Assembly (NCBI RefSeq): GCF_000226255.1
Contig: NZ_AGFG01000065.1
Coordinates: 1 to 64,000, forward strand
Length of the DNA: 64,000 nucleotides
Source of the DNA: Desulfovibrio sp. A2
GTDB taxonomy: Bacteria; Desulfobacterota; Desulfovibrionia; Desulfovibrionales; Desulfovibrionaceae
Direction of reading: 5' to 3'
Shown here piece after piece: positions 30,274-42,734 of this stretch. How positions within the stretch are numbered: position 1 is the first letter of the stretch; the number at the start of each line of letters is the position of its first letter. The notes beneath the pieces are model-generated. The model worked only from the letters and a program-made list of their open reading frames with translations, did no database searches and was not told where the DNA came from. The translations under genes were made by a program, and so were the position numbers.

Positions 30274-30951
30274 TCAGATCAGGCCGTCGTCCTTCAGGCT
30301 GTAGCAGGCGTCGTCGGTGACGATGACGTGGTCCAGCAGGCGCATGCCGATGGCCTTGGCCGAAAGTTCCAATTGCCGGGTGATCTCGATGTCTCCCGCC
30401 GACGGCGACGGATTGCCGCCGGGGTGGTTGTGCACCAGGATGATCGAGGCCGCCTTGTGCCGCAGGGCGAGTTCCAGGATTTCGCGCGGGTACACGGCGG
30501 ATGCGTTCACCGTGCCGCGCGAGGCGCGTTCCCAGGCCACCATGCGGTTCTGGGTGTCCAGCAGGGCCACCCAGACCTCCTCGTGGGGCGAGGCGGCCAG
30601 ACGCACCCTGGCCATTTCCGCGACAGCCTGCGGGCTGCCCAGCACCTCGCGTTCGCGGGCCGGGGTTTCCACGTAGCGGGCCATCACCTCGCGCAGCAGA
30701 GCCCAGAAGTCGAGCATGGCCGGGCCGAAGCCCTTCACCGTCAGCAATTCCGAGGGCCGGGCGTCCAGCACCCCGCGCAGGCTGCCGAAGCGGGTCAGCA
30801 GTTCCTTGGCCAGCGGCTTGGTGTCGCGGCGCAGCAGCACGTGGCCCAGCAGCAGTTCCAGCACTTCATAGTCGGGCAGGGCGGCGGGGTCGTGGCGCAA
30901 CCGGGCGCGCACCCGTTCACGGTGCCCGTGGTAGTGGGGACCAGTGGTCAT
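30274..30951 (-). CDS. radC: RadC family (JAB/MPN) protein
   Basis: The 225-aa cytosolic protein has an N-terminal helix-hairpin-helix-like region (LTVKGFGPAMLDF) and a C-terminal JAB1/MPN domain. The zinc motif HNHPGGNPSPSAGD is intact. The old link to DNA repair is not established; a metalloprotease-like or nuclease-associated role is proposed for the family. It starts at ATG 30951 and is followed closely by acyP and lon. Confidence 0.93.
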   Translation of the reverse strand: MTTGPHYHGHRERVRARLRHDPAALPDYEVLELLLGHVLLRRDTKPLAKELLTRFGSLRGVLDARPSELLTVKGFGPAMLDFWALLREVMARYVETPAREREVLGSPQAVAEMARVRLAASPHEEVWVALLDTQNRMVAWERASRGTVNASAVYPREILELALRHKAASIILVHNHPGGNPSPSAGDIEITRQLELSAKAIGMRLLDHVIVTDDACYSLKDDGLI

Positions 30952-31054
30952 AATAAGCAGTCGTGCGGGGCGTGCAAGCCCGTTGTACGCGAGGGGACGG
31001 CGTGGGCTGGCTGGCTGCCCTGCCGGGGAGGTGAGGCCGCGGGGGAATGCACGT

Positions 31055-31076
31055 CCCCTTCCCGGGCGGGAAGGGG
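31055..31076 (-). terminator. Hairpin between holA and radC
   Basis: Perfect 9-bp stem CCCCTTCCC / GGGAAGGGG with GGGC loop in the 162-base holA-radC gap. There is no T-run, so it may be an attenuator or processing site. Confidence 0.45.
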
Positions 31077-31113
31077 CGGTACCGCCTGCCGATGTTGCGT
31101 CGCGGCGGTCACG

Positions 31114-32202
31114 TCAGCTCCTGTATCCGCCCGGCGCATGGGCCGGGGGACGCGGTCTGCCTCCCTGCGGAGTCCCGCCGGGCTGGGCGCGCCGACTGCG
31201 CGCGAACAGGGTGAACAGCCCGGCCGCCAGCATTTCCATGGCCTGTTCGGGCGAGCGCTCGCCGCTCTTGATGCCCAGTTCCGCTTCCAGGGCCAGGTCC
31301 CATATCCGGGCCAGCCCGGCATGTCCCAACTGGCGGGCCAACTGCTGCTTGGCGGGCAGCACCGAGGGGGGCAGGCGCACCTGCTCGCCCGCCAGCAGTT
31401 GCCACAGGATGCGCGTTTCGCGCAGCAGCATGCCCAGGAAGGGAAAAAGCATGGAATCGCCGCCCAGGCGGTCGCGCAGCACCTGCCGCCACACGGTCAT
31501 GGGGGCGTTGCCCGCCTGCAGGGCGCGCATGAAGGAAAAGATGTCGATGTCCGCCGCATGGTCCACCAGCGCGGCCATGGCCGGGGTCACCTCTCCGTCG
31601 CCCGCGGCCAGCGAGAGTTTTTCAAGCTCGGTGGCGATGGCGGTGGCGTCGGGTGGGAGGGCGGCGCAAACGGCCTCCAGCGCGCCCGGCGCGAAGCGGA
31701 TGGCGTGCGATGCCGCATGCTGGCGCACGAAGGTGGATACCCCCCGCTCATCCAGGCCGGGCGAGCGCCATATCCATTTCTTCGATTCCGCGAAGTCCAG
31801 GCAGCGCAGCCTGGCGATGTGCACGGGCACCTTGGGCTGGCCCTTGTCGAAGGGGACCTCCAGGCACAGGAACGGCCAGGCCAGCGGGTTGGGCTTGGCC
31901 AGGGCGGCGGAAATGCGCTTCCACGTTTCGGCGGGCAGGTTCTGGGCGTTGCGCACCACCAGCGCGCGCGGCGTGGCGAACAGCCCCTGCAGGGTCAGGT
32001 GTTCCCAGAAGGCCGAGGGCAGCGGCTCGTCGCCCCAGAAGGCCTGGCGGTCCCATTCCGCTGGCGCGGCAGGGGCAAGCCCGAGGCCTCCGGAGCTCCC
32101 TTCGGGAAGCGCGGGCGGGTGGGCGGCCAGCAGCGCGTCGATGCGGTCGCGCATCAGGCGGGCGTCGGGGCAGATGCAGATGGTGAAGCCGGGTCTCGTC
32201 AT
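31114..32202 (-). CDS. holA: DNA polymerase III subunit delta
   Basis: The 362-aa clamp-loader subunit is recognised from overall layout. The start is FTICICPDARLMRDRIDALL, followed by the delta-type segments LVVRNAQNLPAETWKRI and IATELEKLSLAAGDGEVTPA, then DIDIFSFMRALQAGN and the C-terminal ARQLGHAGLARIW collar region. Delta opens the beta clamp during DNA loading. The leuS-lptE-holA order also supports the call, since it is the same as in enterobacteria. The last 25 residues are Pro/Gly/Arg-rich. No strong ribosome binding site is seen. Confidence 0.9.
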   Translation of the reverse strand: MTRPGFTICICPDARLMRDRIDALLAAHPPALPEGSSGGLGLAPAAPAEWDRQAFWGDEPLPSAFWEHLTLQGLFATPRALVVRNAQNLPAETWKRISAALAKPNPLAWPFLCLEVPFDKGQPKVPVHIARLRCLDFAESKKWIWRSPGLDERGVSTFVRQHAASHAIRFAPGALEAVCAALPPDATAIATELEKLSLAAGDGEVTPAMAALVDHAADIDIFSFMRALQAGNAPMTVWRQVLRDRLGGDSMLFPFLGMLLRETRILWQLLAGEQVRLPPSVLPAKQQLARQLGHAGLARIWDLALEAELGIKSGERSPEQAMEMLAAGLFTLFARSRRAQPGGTPQGGRPRPPAHAPGGYRS

Positions 32203-32243
32203 GCGGGCACCGTGGGGTTGCGGGGAGGGAACGGCAACGAGAA

Positions 32244-32272
32244 GGCCCGAAGGGATCGCCTCCCCTCGGGCC
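32244..32272 (-). terminator. Hairpin between lptE and holA
   Basis: GGCCCGA / TCGGGCC arms with an inner GGG/CCC stem and a short T-rich tail. It is a possible partial terminator inside the operon. Confidence 0.5.
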
Positions 32273-32299
32273 GTTTATATCCGGGCCGACGCCTGCGGT

Positions 32300-32881
32300 C
32301 TAGAAGTGCTGGCGCATCCTGTCCACCAGCCGGCGCACCAGTTCGGTGCCCACTTCTTCGGCGGCGTCCTGCTCGTTGTAGGTGTCGTAGGAGTTGGAGT
32401 AGGACACCACCTTCGATTCCCAGACCACGGCGTTGGTGGCGCCGTCGTACACGGTGGCCTCCGCCGACATGGAGGCGGTATACAACTGCGTGTTGTCGTC
32501 GGAGTCGCGCACGTCGCCGCGCAGGCGGAAATGGCGCACGCGCAGCTTGATCTCGTAGTCCGCGCGGCCGTCGTCCTTCCACACCCCCAGGCTGCGCGCG
32601 CCCACTTCGTCGCGCAGGGCCGAGCGCAGCAGGTAGGGCAGCCACGGGTACATGGTGGGGTTGTCCACGCCCTTGATCTTGATGGTCTTGGTTCCGTCGC
32701 CGAAGATGCCGGTGTCTTCGGTGGTCAGGCGGTAGCCCGCGCAGCCGGACAGCGTCGCCAGCAGCACCGCGAACAGCGCCACGGCCGTCACCGCGCGCAC
32801 CACGCGCCGCGTCATGCGGGACAGGTGTCCGCCGTTGCGGCCCGCGCTCGGGCCAAGGTTCATGAAGGACGCGGCGGCCAT
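32300..32881 (-). CDS. lptE: LPS-assembly lipoprotein LptE
   Basis: The 193-aa outer-membrane lipoprotein acts as the plug of the LptD/LptE LPS translocon. A hydrophobic signal (VTAVALFAVLLATLSGC) ends in the lipobox LSGC near residue 47, followed by AGYRLTTED. The mature part has the LptE pattern of a beta-sheet with VYDGATNAVVWESKV. The ATG at 32881, just after the leuS stop, is used. A start at 32815 would give a tighter signal peptide and cannot be excluded, because neither has a strong ribosome binding site. The position between leuS and holA supports the call. Confidence 0.87.
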   Translation of the reverse strand: MAAASFMNLGPSAGRNGGHLSRMTRRVVRAVTAVALFAVLLATLSGCAGYRLTTEDTGIFGDGTKTIKIKGVDNPTMYPWLPYLLRSALRDEVGARSLGVWKDDGRADYEIKLRVRHFRLRGDVRDSDDNTQLYTASMSAEATVYDGATNAVVWESKVVSYSNSYDTYNEQDAAEEVGTELVRRLVDRMRQHF

Positions 32882-32883
32882 GG

Positions 32884-35373
<2,490 letters not shown>

Positions 35374-35683
35374 GCCGCGTTCGGGTTTCATGCCGCGATG
35401 GTCCTTGTGGGCTGGTCCGTGTGAGCTGGTCCCTGTGAGCTGGTGCGGGGCCGCCTGCCGTGCCGTTGGTGGCCGGTGCCTGTTCCGACCGCCGGTGGTG
35501 GCGAGTATCTGGTCCGGTATCTGGTCCGGTTCTGATCTGGCGGGCGCGCCTGCCGGGAAGACCGAGGGCGCGAGCCCGTCAGACCGTAGCCTTTCGGACG
35601 CACGCCTTCAAGTGCCAATTGCGCATTCGCGGGGTGATTCCGGGCGGTTAAGCGCCGCCCGGCTCCCCCGTCAGCACCGGGGC
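35374..35683 (-). other. Long leuS leader region
   Basis: No gene is supported. It holds direct repeats of GTGAGCTGGTCC near 35410-35450, repeats of TATCTGGTCCGG near 35515-35535, and a hairpin CCGGGCGG / CCGCCCGG at 35640-35662. No T-box consensus was seen. Confidence 0.45.
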
Positions 35684-36181
35684 CTACTGCCCCTTGGGCG
35701 ATAGTCGGCCCGATTCCACCGCGCGGGCCACCGCGTCGAGAATGCCGTTGATGAAACTGCGCGAGTTGTCGTCGCCGAACTGCTTGGAAAGCTCGATGGC
35801 CTCGTTCATGGCCACCTTGGCGGGCACGTCGTCGCGGAACAGCATTTCGTACACGGCGATGCGCAGCAGCGTCAGTTCCACGCGGCCCATGCGCTCCACG
35901 CGCCAGTTCTGCGAAAAGCCCGATACCGCCTCGTCCAGTTCGGCCTGGGTCTTCCACACGCCGTGGATGACTTCCCACGCGTAGCCCTGCGGGGCGGTGG
36001 CGGGGTCGTGCCGTGCGGACGCATCGCTTTCGGCGGCCCGGTCCGCGACGTCCGGCGAGGCGGCGTAGGCCGCGCGCAACGCCCCTTCGCTGGTGGCCGG
36101 GGTGAAGCTGAGCCCGTACAGCACCTGAAAGGCCAGCGCGCGCTCGCTGCGCCGGGTGGGTTTCTTGCCCTGGTTGGCCAT
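35684..36181 (-). CDS. nusB: Transcription antitermination factor NusB
   Basis: The 165-aa cytosolic RNA-binding protein works with NusE in rRNA antitermination. Helical family segments are present: RRSERALAFQVLYGL at the start, then RVELTLLRIAVYEMLF and VAMNEAIELSKQFGDDNS near the end. A 40-residue insert rich in Ala/Asp (about residues 38-68) is longer than usual. The start is 4 bases after the ribH stop, consistent with the common ribH-nusB pair. Confidence 0.95.
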   Translation of the reverse strand: MANQGKKPTRRSERALAFQVLYGLSFTPATSEGALRAAYAASPDVADRAAESDASARHDPATAPQGYAWEVIHGVWKTQAELDEAVSGFSQNWRVERMGRVELTLLRIAVYEMLFRDDVPAKVAMNEAIELSKQFGDDNSRSFINGILDAVARAVESGRLSPKGQ

Positions 36182-36185
36182 GGGC

Positions 36186-36656
36186 TTACAGCTGCTCCAT
36201 CACGCGCACGGTTTCCAGCACGGCGGCGGCGGCGTCCACGCCCTTGTTGCCAGCCTTGGTGCCCGCGCGTTCGATGGCCTGCTCGATGGAATCGGTGGTC
36301 AAAAGGCCGAAGCCCACGGGCACACCGGAATCGAGCGAAATGTGGGCCAGGCCCTTGGTGGCTTCGTTGGCCACGAAATCGAAGTGGGGGGTGGCCCCGC
36401 GAATGACCGCGCCCAGGGCGATGATGCCGTGGTAGCGGCCGCTCTTGGCCAGCTTCTGGGCCACGATGGGCATTTCGAACGCGCCGGGAACGCGGACGAT
36501 GGTCAGGTCCTCGCGGTCACAGCCGTGGCGGGCAAGGTAGTCCACCGCGCCGCCCACCAGGCGGTCCACGATGAAGTCGTTGAAGCGGGTGGCGAGGATG
36601 GCGAACTTCAGGCCCTTGGCGTCGAACTGGCCCTCGATGGTCTTGACGTGCAGCAT
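36186..36656 (-). CDS. ribH: 6,7-dimethyl-8-ribityllumazine synthase
   Basis: The 156-aa enzyme joins the ribityl-pyrimidine with dihydroxybutanone phosphate, the penultimate step of riboflavin synthesis. Family motifs are [31 protein letters not shown] and [30 protein letters not shown] precedes the ATG. It lies between a 145-bp palindromic element that follows ribBA and nusB. Confidence 0.97.
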   Translation of the reverse strand: MLHVKTIEGQFDAKGLKFAILATRFNDFIVDRLVGGAVDYLARHGCDREDLTIVRVPGAFEMPIVAQKLAKSGRYHGIIALGAVIRGATPHFDFVANEATKGLAHISLDSGVPVGFGLLTTDSIEQAIERAGTKAGNKGVDAAAAVLETVRVMEQL

Positions 36657-36768
36657 TGGGGGTCTCCTTTTCCGGCGGCGCGCCGGGGCGTGATATGGGG
36701 CCGTCCTCCGCCCGCGCCGGGTGGTGCCTGGCGCGGGCGGGGCGGTTGTGCGTTAATTCGTCATTCCA

Positions 36769-36912
36769 GAGTCTGTCGCCAAATCAGGTTTTTTGTCCGT
36801 TGGCAAGGCAAACGAGTCTGCCATAAGGGAGTATACTCTTATCGTATTCGACCGGCATGGCAGGCGAAGTTTAACGCCGCCAACGGGCAAAAGGACGATT
36901 TGGAGACAGGCT

Positions 36913-36913
<1 letters not shown>
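36769..36913 (+). repeat. 145-bp palindromic element, copy 2
   Basis: Nested stems: outer GAGTCTGTC..CCAAATC / GATTTGG.GACAGGCTC, middle CCGTTGGC / GCCAACGG, inner GTCTGCCAT / ATGGCAGGC. The apex is ATACTCTTATCGTAT. The outer stem differs from copies 1 and 3 but is still paired. Its last base is shared with the ribBA stop codon TAG. It fills the ribBA-ribH gap. Confidence 0.9.
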
Positions 36914-38142
<1,229 letters not shown>

Positions 38143-38238
38143 GGCTACCTCTGGATATGCGACGCCGCCCCGTGCGGGCGCGGCGTTCTGGTCGTTCGAC
38201 ACGAATGAAGACCCGGCTCCTGTCCCCTGCGACGGGAC

Positions 38239-38931
38239 CTAAAAGCCGTGTTCCTTCAGAAACTCCACGGACAGCCCGCCACCCCCGCCGGAGCCGGAGG
38301 CGGCATGGCCGGTGGCGGATGCGCCGCCCTGCCATGCCGAAAGCATGCGCTGCACGTACTTGCCGATGAGGTCCGTCTCCATGTTCACGCGGACTCCGGG
38401 CTTCCACCCTGCGATGGTGGTGACCCGCTGCGTTTCGGGGATGACGTTGACCTCCAGAAAATCCGGGCCGCAATGATTAACCGTCAGGCTCACCCCGTCA
38501 AGGGCCACGGAGCCCTTGGGGATGACCTGGGGGCCGAATTCTTGCGGAAAAGTGAGCCGGTAGCGGCGCGATTCGCCTTCCGGGCGGATGTCCGCCACGG
38601 TGGCCACGCAGTCCACGTGGCCCGCCACCATGTGTCCGCCCAGGCGGTCGCCCATGGCCAGGGCTCGCTCCAGGTTCACCTTGTCTCCGGTGCGCAGGTC
38701 GCCCAGGGTGGTCAGGCGCATGGTTTCGGCCGAGGCGTAGCAGGTGTACCACGCGGTGTCGCGGGTTCCGCCGTGGGTTTCCACGGTCAGGCACACGCCG
38801 TTGGCCGCGATGGATTCGCCCACCACGATGTCGGACAGGGCGAACAGCGGCCGGATGCGCAGGCGGGTTTCCTTGCCCGCGCTCTCCACGGCCACGATGC
38901 CGCCCTGTCCCTGAATGATGCCGGTGAACAT
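38239..38931 (-). CDS. ribE: Riboflavin synthase, alpha subunit
   Basis: The 230-aa enzyme dismutates two lumazines to riboflavin. Two tandem barrel repeats are visible: MFTGIIQGQGGIV with GESIAANGVCLTV, and GGHMVAGHVDCVATV with GSVALDGVSLTVN. A Gly/Ser-rich insert near the C terminus (ATGHAASGSGGGGG) extends it beyond the usual length of about 210. GGAGAGAG precedes the ATG. It follows repeat copy 3 downstream of ribD. Confidence 0.96.
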   Translation of the reverse strand: MFTGIIQGQGGIVAVESAGKETRLRIRPLFALSDIVVGESIAANGVCLTVETHGGTRDTAWYTCYASAETMRLTTLGDLRTGDKVNLERALAMGDRLGGHMVAGHVDCVATVADIRPEGESRRYRLTFPQEFGPQVIPKGSVALDGVSLTVNHCGPDFLEVNVIPETQRVTTIAGWKPGVRVNMETDLIGKYVQRMLSAWQGGASATGHAASGSGGGGGLSVEFLKEHGF

Positions 38932-38985
38932 GAACTCTCTCCGAGGCGGCGTGCCGCCGTTGTCTGGGATATATCACACAACCTG

Positions 38986-39130
38986 GGGGCTGTTTCTAAC
39001 GCAGGACTTTCGGCCGCTGGCAAGGAAAACGAGCCTGCCATGAGGGAGTATACTCTTATCGTATTTGACCGACATGGCAGGTGAAGTTTGACATCGCCAA
39101 CGGCCGAAAGGACAAGTTAGAAACAGTCCC
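38986..39130 (+). repeat. 145-bp palindromic element, copy 3
   Basis: Nested stems: outer GGGGCTGTTTCTAAC / GTTAGAAACAGTCCC, middle CTTTCGGCCG / CGGCCGAAAG, inner GCCTGCCATG / CATGGCAGGT. The apex is ATACTCTTATCGTAT. It overlaps the last codons and stop of ribD and fills the ribD-ribE gap. Confidence 0.9.
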
Positions 39131-40355
39131 CGGGGCGCAGGGTGACGATGATGTCCTCCCCGCTGGGTGCGGTGGCGGCCACGCGCAGGCCCAGCGCGTC
39201 GTCCATGCGCAGGGGGGCGCGGCCGTCGAACAGGGGGCGCGCCGCGTTGTCGCCCAGCACCTTGGGGGCCAGGTGCAACTCGAATTCGTGCACCAGCCCG
39301 GCTTCCAGCAGGGCCAGGCCCAACTGCCCGCCGCCCTCGCACAGCACGTACAGGCAACCGGCCTCGGCCCGCAACCGGGCCAGGCCCGCGCGCAGGTCCA
39401 GCCGTGCGCCAGCCGTGTCGCTAGTGCCCGTCGTGTCGCTTGTGACGGGCAGGCCCCATACCCGCGCGCCCGTGGCGCGCACGGTATCGGCTGCCAGGGA
39501 TGTGGCGGCGTGTTCCGTGGTCCAGAAAATGGTGTCGCTTGCCCGCTGTTGCAGCAGGGCCAGTTCTCCGGCCCGCGCTGCAACTTCGTCCATGCGCGAG
39601 GTGACGGCCACGGCCAGCGGCTGGCGGCGCGGGGCGTCCGCACCGTCAACGCGGGAGCAGTCACCTTGGGGAGCGGCGGGAAACGCATCGGAAAAATCAC
39701 AGCAGCGGGCGGTCAGCAGGGGGTTGTCGGCGAACAGGGTGGTGCCGCCCACCAGCACCGCGCCACCGGCATGGCCCGCGCCCGCGCGGATGCCATGCAC
39801 CCGGCGGCGCGAGGCCGCGCAGCTTATCCACTGCGAATGGCCCGCGCGGGTGGCGATGCGCCCGTCCAGCGTGCTGGCCAGCTTCAGGATGACGTAGGGC
39901 TGGTCCGTCAGCTTCCAGGTGACGAAGTCGGCCACCAGGTCGCGGCAGTCCTGCTCGCGCACGCCCACGTCCACCCGCACGCCGTGCTGGCGCAGAAATT
40001 CCGCCCCGCCCTGGGCCACCGGGTTGGGGTCGGCCATGCCCACCACCACGTGGCGGATGCCCGCCGCCAGCACCGCCTGCGAGCAGGGGGGCGTCTTGCC
40101 GTGGTGGTTGCACGGCTCCAGCGTGACCACCAGCGTGCACCCGGCCGGGTCCACGCCGTTTGCCGTCGCGTCGCGCAGGCATTCCACCTCGGCGTGGGGC
40201 ATGCCGCAGGCCGTGTGATAGCCGCGCGCCATCACCTGACCGTCGCGCACCAGCACCGCGCCCACCGTGGGGTTGGGCGCTGCGCGCCAGCGGCCGCGCC
40301 GGGCGAGGGCGATGGCCTCGCCCATGAACGTGTGGAACGGATGCGGCCCGGTCAT
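39117..40355 (-). CDS. ribD: Bifunctional riboflavin deaminase/reductase RibD
   Basis: The product is a 412-aa fusion. The deaminase half has HAEVECL and PCNHHGKTPPCS (zinc site), and the reductase half has ILKLASTLDGRIATR and LCEGGGQLGLALLEAGLVHE. It performs two consecutive steps after GTP cyclohydrolase II. The start at 40355 has AGGTAGG upstream and begins 7 bases after the dCMP deaminase stop. The final residues GDCF and the stop codon are encoded by repeat copy 3, so the native C terminus has been replaced or extended by the element. Confidence 0.95.
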   Translation of the reverse strand: MTGPHPFHTFMGEAIALARRGRWRAAPNPTVGAVLVRDGQVMARGYHTACGMPHAEVECLRDATANGVDPAGCTLVVTLEPCNHHGKTPPCSQAVLAAGIRHVVVGMADPNPVAQGGAEFLRQHGVRVDVGVREQDCRDLVADFVTWKLTDQPYVILKLASTLDGRIATRAGHSQWISCAASRRRVHGIRAGAGHAGGAVLVGGTTLFADNPLLTARCCDFSDAFPAAPQGDCSRVDGADAPRRQPLAVAVTSRMDEVAARAGELALLQQRASDTIFWTTEHAATSLAADTVRATGARVWGLPVTSDTTGTSDTAGARLDLRAGLARLRAEAGCLYVLCEGGGQLGLALLEAGLVHEFELHLAPKVLGDNAARPLFDGRAPLRMDDALGLRVAATAPSGEDIIVTLRPGDCF

Positions 40356-40362
40356 CTGGAAC

Positions 40363-40926
40363 CTACCTGCCCCCGCAGGCGCAGCCGCCACCGCAGCCGC
40401 CGGTGGTGCCCCCGGTGCCGTCCGGCGGACTGGGGAGGTTCGGCGGAACGCAGGGACTGCCCGCGCGCGGGGTGAAGGGCAGCACCTCGTACCGCACGCC
40501 CGATTCGCGCAGCATGTCCTCGGCCAGCGGGTCGGGGTACGATTCCGCGTAGCGGATGGCCGTGACGCCGCAGTTGATGAGCATCTTGGTGCAGATGAGG
40601 CAGGGCTGGGTGGTGCAGTAGATTTCTGACCCGGCAAGCGAAATGCCGTGGATGGCGGCCTGCACGATGACGTTCTGTTCCGCGTGCAGCCCCCGGCAGA
40701 TTTCGTGGCGCTGGCCGGAAGGCACGCCCAACTGGGTGCGCAGGCAGCCCACGTCCAGGCAGTGGGCCACGCCCGAGGGCGCGCCGTTGTACCCCGTGGC
40801 CAGGATGCGCTTGTCCTTCACCGCGATGGCCCCCACCTTGCGCCGGGTGCAGGTGGAGCGCTCGGCCACGAGGTAGGTGATCTCCATGAAATACTGGGGC
40901 CAGGGGAGGCGGGACAGCGTGGACAT
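40363..40926 (-). CDS. dCMP deaminase-like protein
   Basis: The 187-aa cytosolic zinc enzyme has GLHAEQN (zinc and proton-shuttle Glu) and [11 protein letters not shown] (PCxxC zinc site). The N-terminal [17 protein letters not shown] is characteristic of deoxycytidylate deaminases, which supply dUMP for thymidylate synthesis. The C-terminal tail is unusual: GGTTGGCGGGCACGG, Gly-rich with two extra cysteines. The ATG at 40926 is preceded by AGAGGTACCC. It lies between glyA and ribD, 7 bases before ribD. Confidence 0.93.
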   Translation of the reverse strand: MSTLSRLPWPQYFMEITYLVAERSTCTRRKVGAIAVKDKRILATGYNGAPSGVAHCLDVGCLRTQLGVPSGQRHEICRGLHAEQNVIVQAAIHGISLAGSEIYCTTQPCLICTKMLINCGVTAIRYAESYPDPLAEDMLRESGVRYEVLPFTPRAGSPCVPPNLPSPPDGTGGTTGGCGGGCACGGR

Positions 40927-40953
40927 GGGTACCTCTGCGGCTAGGGTATACAC

Positions 40954-41093
40954 GGTGTCGGCACAAGGCGCCTTTTGGCCCCTGCCAGCGTCAGTCCGCC
41001 TTTTCCATGCCGTCACGTACGGCAAGAGTACGTTCCGTCATGCAAAGGCGTCCTTCCTCGGCAGGGACCAAAAATCCCTCTTGTGCCGACACC
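40954..41093 (-). repeat. Palindromic element, copy 5 (divergent, inverted)
   Basis: A 140-bp palindrome has perfect 14-bp outer arms (GGTGTCGGCACAAG / CTTGTGCCGACACC), further stems (CCCTGCC / GGCAGGG) and apex CGTACTCTTGCCGTACG. Read on the minus strand the core matches copies 1-4 (CATGA.GGA...TACTCTT..CGTA..GAC..CATGG), so it is a distant member in the opposite orientation. It fills most of the glyA-dCMP deaminase gap. Confidence 0.75.
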
Positions 41094-41170
41094 TCGCACA
41101 GAGGTTCCGCCGCGTGAAAAAACGGTGGACGCGCCGTGCTCGGATAAAAACGGGAAGGGAGCCGTGTCAA

Positions 41171-41198
41171 ACACCGGGGCGGTTGTCCGCCCCGGTGT
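41171..41198 (-). terminator. Terminator hairpin after glyA
   Basis: Perfect 12-bp stem ACACCGGGGCGG / CCGCCCCGGTGT with TTGT loop, 33 bases after the glyA stop. The T-run is weak. Confidence 0.7.
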
Positions 41199-41231
41199 CG
41201 TCGGGGCGTCAATGCGGGCGGTGCGGCTGGC

Positions 41232-42470
41232 CTACCAGGCGAACAGCGGAAACTGCCGCGCGAAGACTTCCACTTCGCGGCTGATGGCCGCAAGGCGGGT
41301 CTCGTTGTTCACGTTGGCCAGGGCGTCCACGATCCACGCGGCCACCTTTTCCATTTCCGCTTCCTTCATGCCGCGCGTGGTCAGGGCGGGGGTGCCCAGG
41401 CGCACGCCAGAGGTCACGAAGGGCGAACGGGTCTCGAAGGGCACGGTGTTCTTGTTGGCGGTCATGCCCGCCTTGTCCAGCGCGTGCTCGGCGTCCTTGC
41501 CGGTGATGTCCTTGGCGGTCAGATCCATCAGCATCAGGTGGTTGTCGGTGCCGCCGGAGACCAGGTCGTACCCGGCGGCGGTTAGGCAACCGGCCAGCGT
41601 GGCGGCGTTCTTCACCACCTGCTGCTGGTAGTCGGCGAAGGTGGGGCGCAGCGCCTCGCCGAAGGCCACCGCCTTGGCCGCGATGACGTGCATCAGCGGG
41701 CCGCCCTGGATGCCGGGGAATATCTGGCTGTTCAGGACCTTGGCGTTGTCCTCGTCGGAAAGGATCATGCCGCCGCGCGGGCCGCGCAGGGTCTTGTGGG
41801 TGGTGGTGGTGGTGTAGTGGGCCTGCCCGATGGGGGTGGGATGCAGGCCGGTGGCCACCAGGCCCGCGATGTGGGCCATGTCCACCATCAGCTTCGCGCC
41901 CACCTCGTCGGCAATGGCGCGGAACCGGGCGAAGTCGATGGTGCGCGGGTAGGCGCTGGCCCCGGCCACGATCAGGGCGGGCTTGTGCTCGCGGGCGAGG
42001 GCGGCCACTTCGTCGTAGTCGATGTAGCCGGTTTCCTTCTTCACGCCGTAGAACACCACGTTGTACAGGCGGCCGGAGAAGTTCACCGGGCTGCCGTGGG
42101 TCAGGTGCCCGCCGTGCGAAAGGTTCATGCCCAGGATGGTGTCGCCCGGCTTCAGGCAGGCGAAGTACACGCCCATGTTGGCCTGGCTGCCGGAATGGGG
42201 CTGCACGTTGGCGTAGCCGCAGCCGAAGATGGCCTTGGCGCGGTCGATGGCCAGGTTTTCCGCGATGTCCACGAATTCGCAGCCGCCGTAATAGCGTTTG
42301 CCGGGGTAGCCTTCGGCGTACTTGTGGGTCAGCACGCTGCCCTGGGCCTGGCGGACGGCGGCGGAGACGAAGTTCTCGGACGCGATGAGTTCGAGCTTGC
42401 CGGTCTGACGTTCGATTTCAAGAGTGACCGCGCGACCCACTTCCGGGTCTTGAATCAGCAGTTCGTCCAT
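41232..42470 (-). CDS. glyA: Serine hydroxymethyltransferase
   Basis: The 412-aa PLP enzyme interconverts serine and glycine and charges tetrahydrofolate with a one-carbon unit. The PLP lysine lies in [15 protein letters not shown], and [19 protein letters not shown] and [11 protein letters not shown] are typical. GGAGGCGAACC precedes the ATG at 42470. It lies downstream of fabF after a long hairpin terminator, so it probably has its own promoter within 42471-42660. Confidence 0.97.
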   Translation of the reverse strand: MDELLIQDPEVGRAVTLEIERQTGKLELIASENFVSAAVRQAQGSVLTHKYAEGYPGKRYYGGCEFVDIAENLAIDRAKAIFGCGYANVQPHSGSQANMGVYFACLKPGDTILGMNLSHGGHLTHGSPVNFSGRLYNVVFYGVKKETGYIDYDEVAALAREHKPALIVAGASAYPRTIDFARFRAIADEVGAKLMVDMAHIAGLVATGLHPTPIGQAHYTTTTTHKTLRGPRGGMILSDEDNAKVLNSQIFPGIQGGPLMHVIAAKAVAFGEALRPTFADYQQQVVKNAATLAGCLTAAGYDLVSGGTDNHLMLMDLTAKDITGKDAEHALDKAGMTANKNTVPFETRSPFVTSGVRLGTPALTTRGMKEAEMEKVAAWIVDALANVNNETRLAAISREVEVFARQFPLFAW

Positions 42471-42662
42471 GGTTCGCCTCCGTGAATGGTTGCGGTCGCG
42501 CGGCGTCAGGATGCCGCGCGACCTCTGGAAATATCGTTCTCCCGCGCCCGATGGGGGGAGGGAAATATATGACTCCGGGCTTTGGCGCCACAGCAACACG
42601 GCGATACCGGAGCCCTCATCCCCCTGGGGGGACTTTTCATACGCGCGACACGCCCACATATG

Positions 42663-42722
42663 AAAAGTTTTGGGGGGAGGGGGCCGGGGAGGGAGACCTT
42701 TTTCAAAAGGTCCCCTCCCCGG
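42663..42722 (-). terminator. Long hairpin terminator of fabF (type H)
   Basis: CCGGGGAGGG.GACCTTTT / AAAAGGTC.CCCTCCCCGG stem 12 bases after the fabF stop, followed on the minus strand by CCCAAAACTTTT. Same architecture as the lon terminator at 27187-27266. Confidence 0.75.
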
Positions 42723-42734
42723 AAATTCATCCCG

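Noticed and set aside
35374..35683. T-box leader upstream of leuS
   Set aside because: No T-box antiterminator consensus or intrinsic terminator with T-run was seen.
40927..41231. FMN riboswitch upstream of the rib genes
   Set aside because: No RFN consensus could be found on either strand. The large structure present is the palindromic element copy 5.
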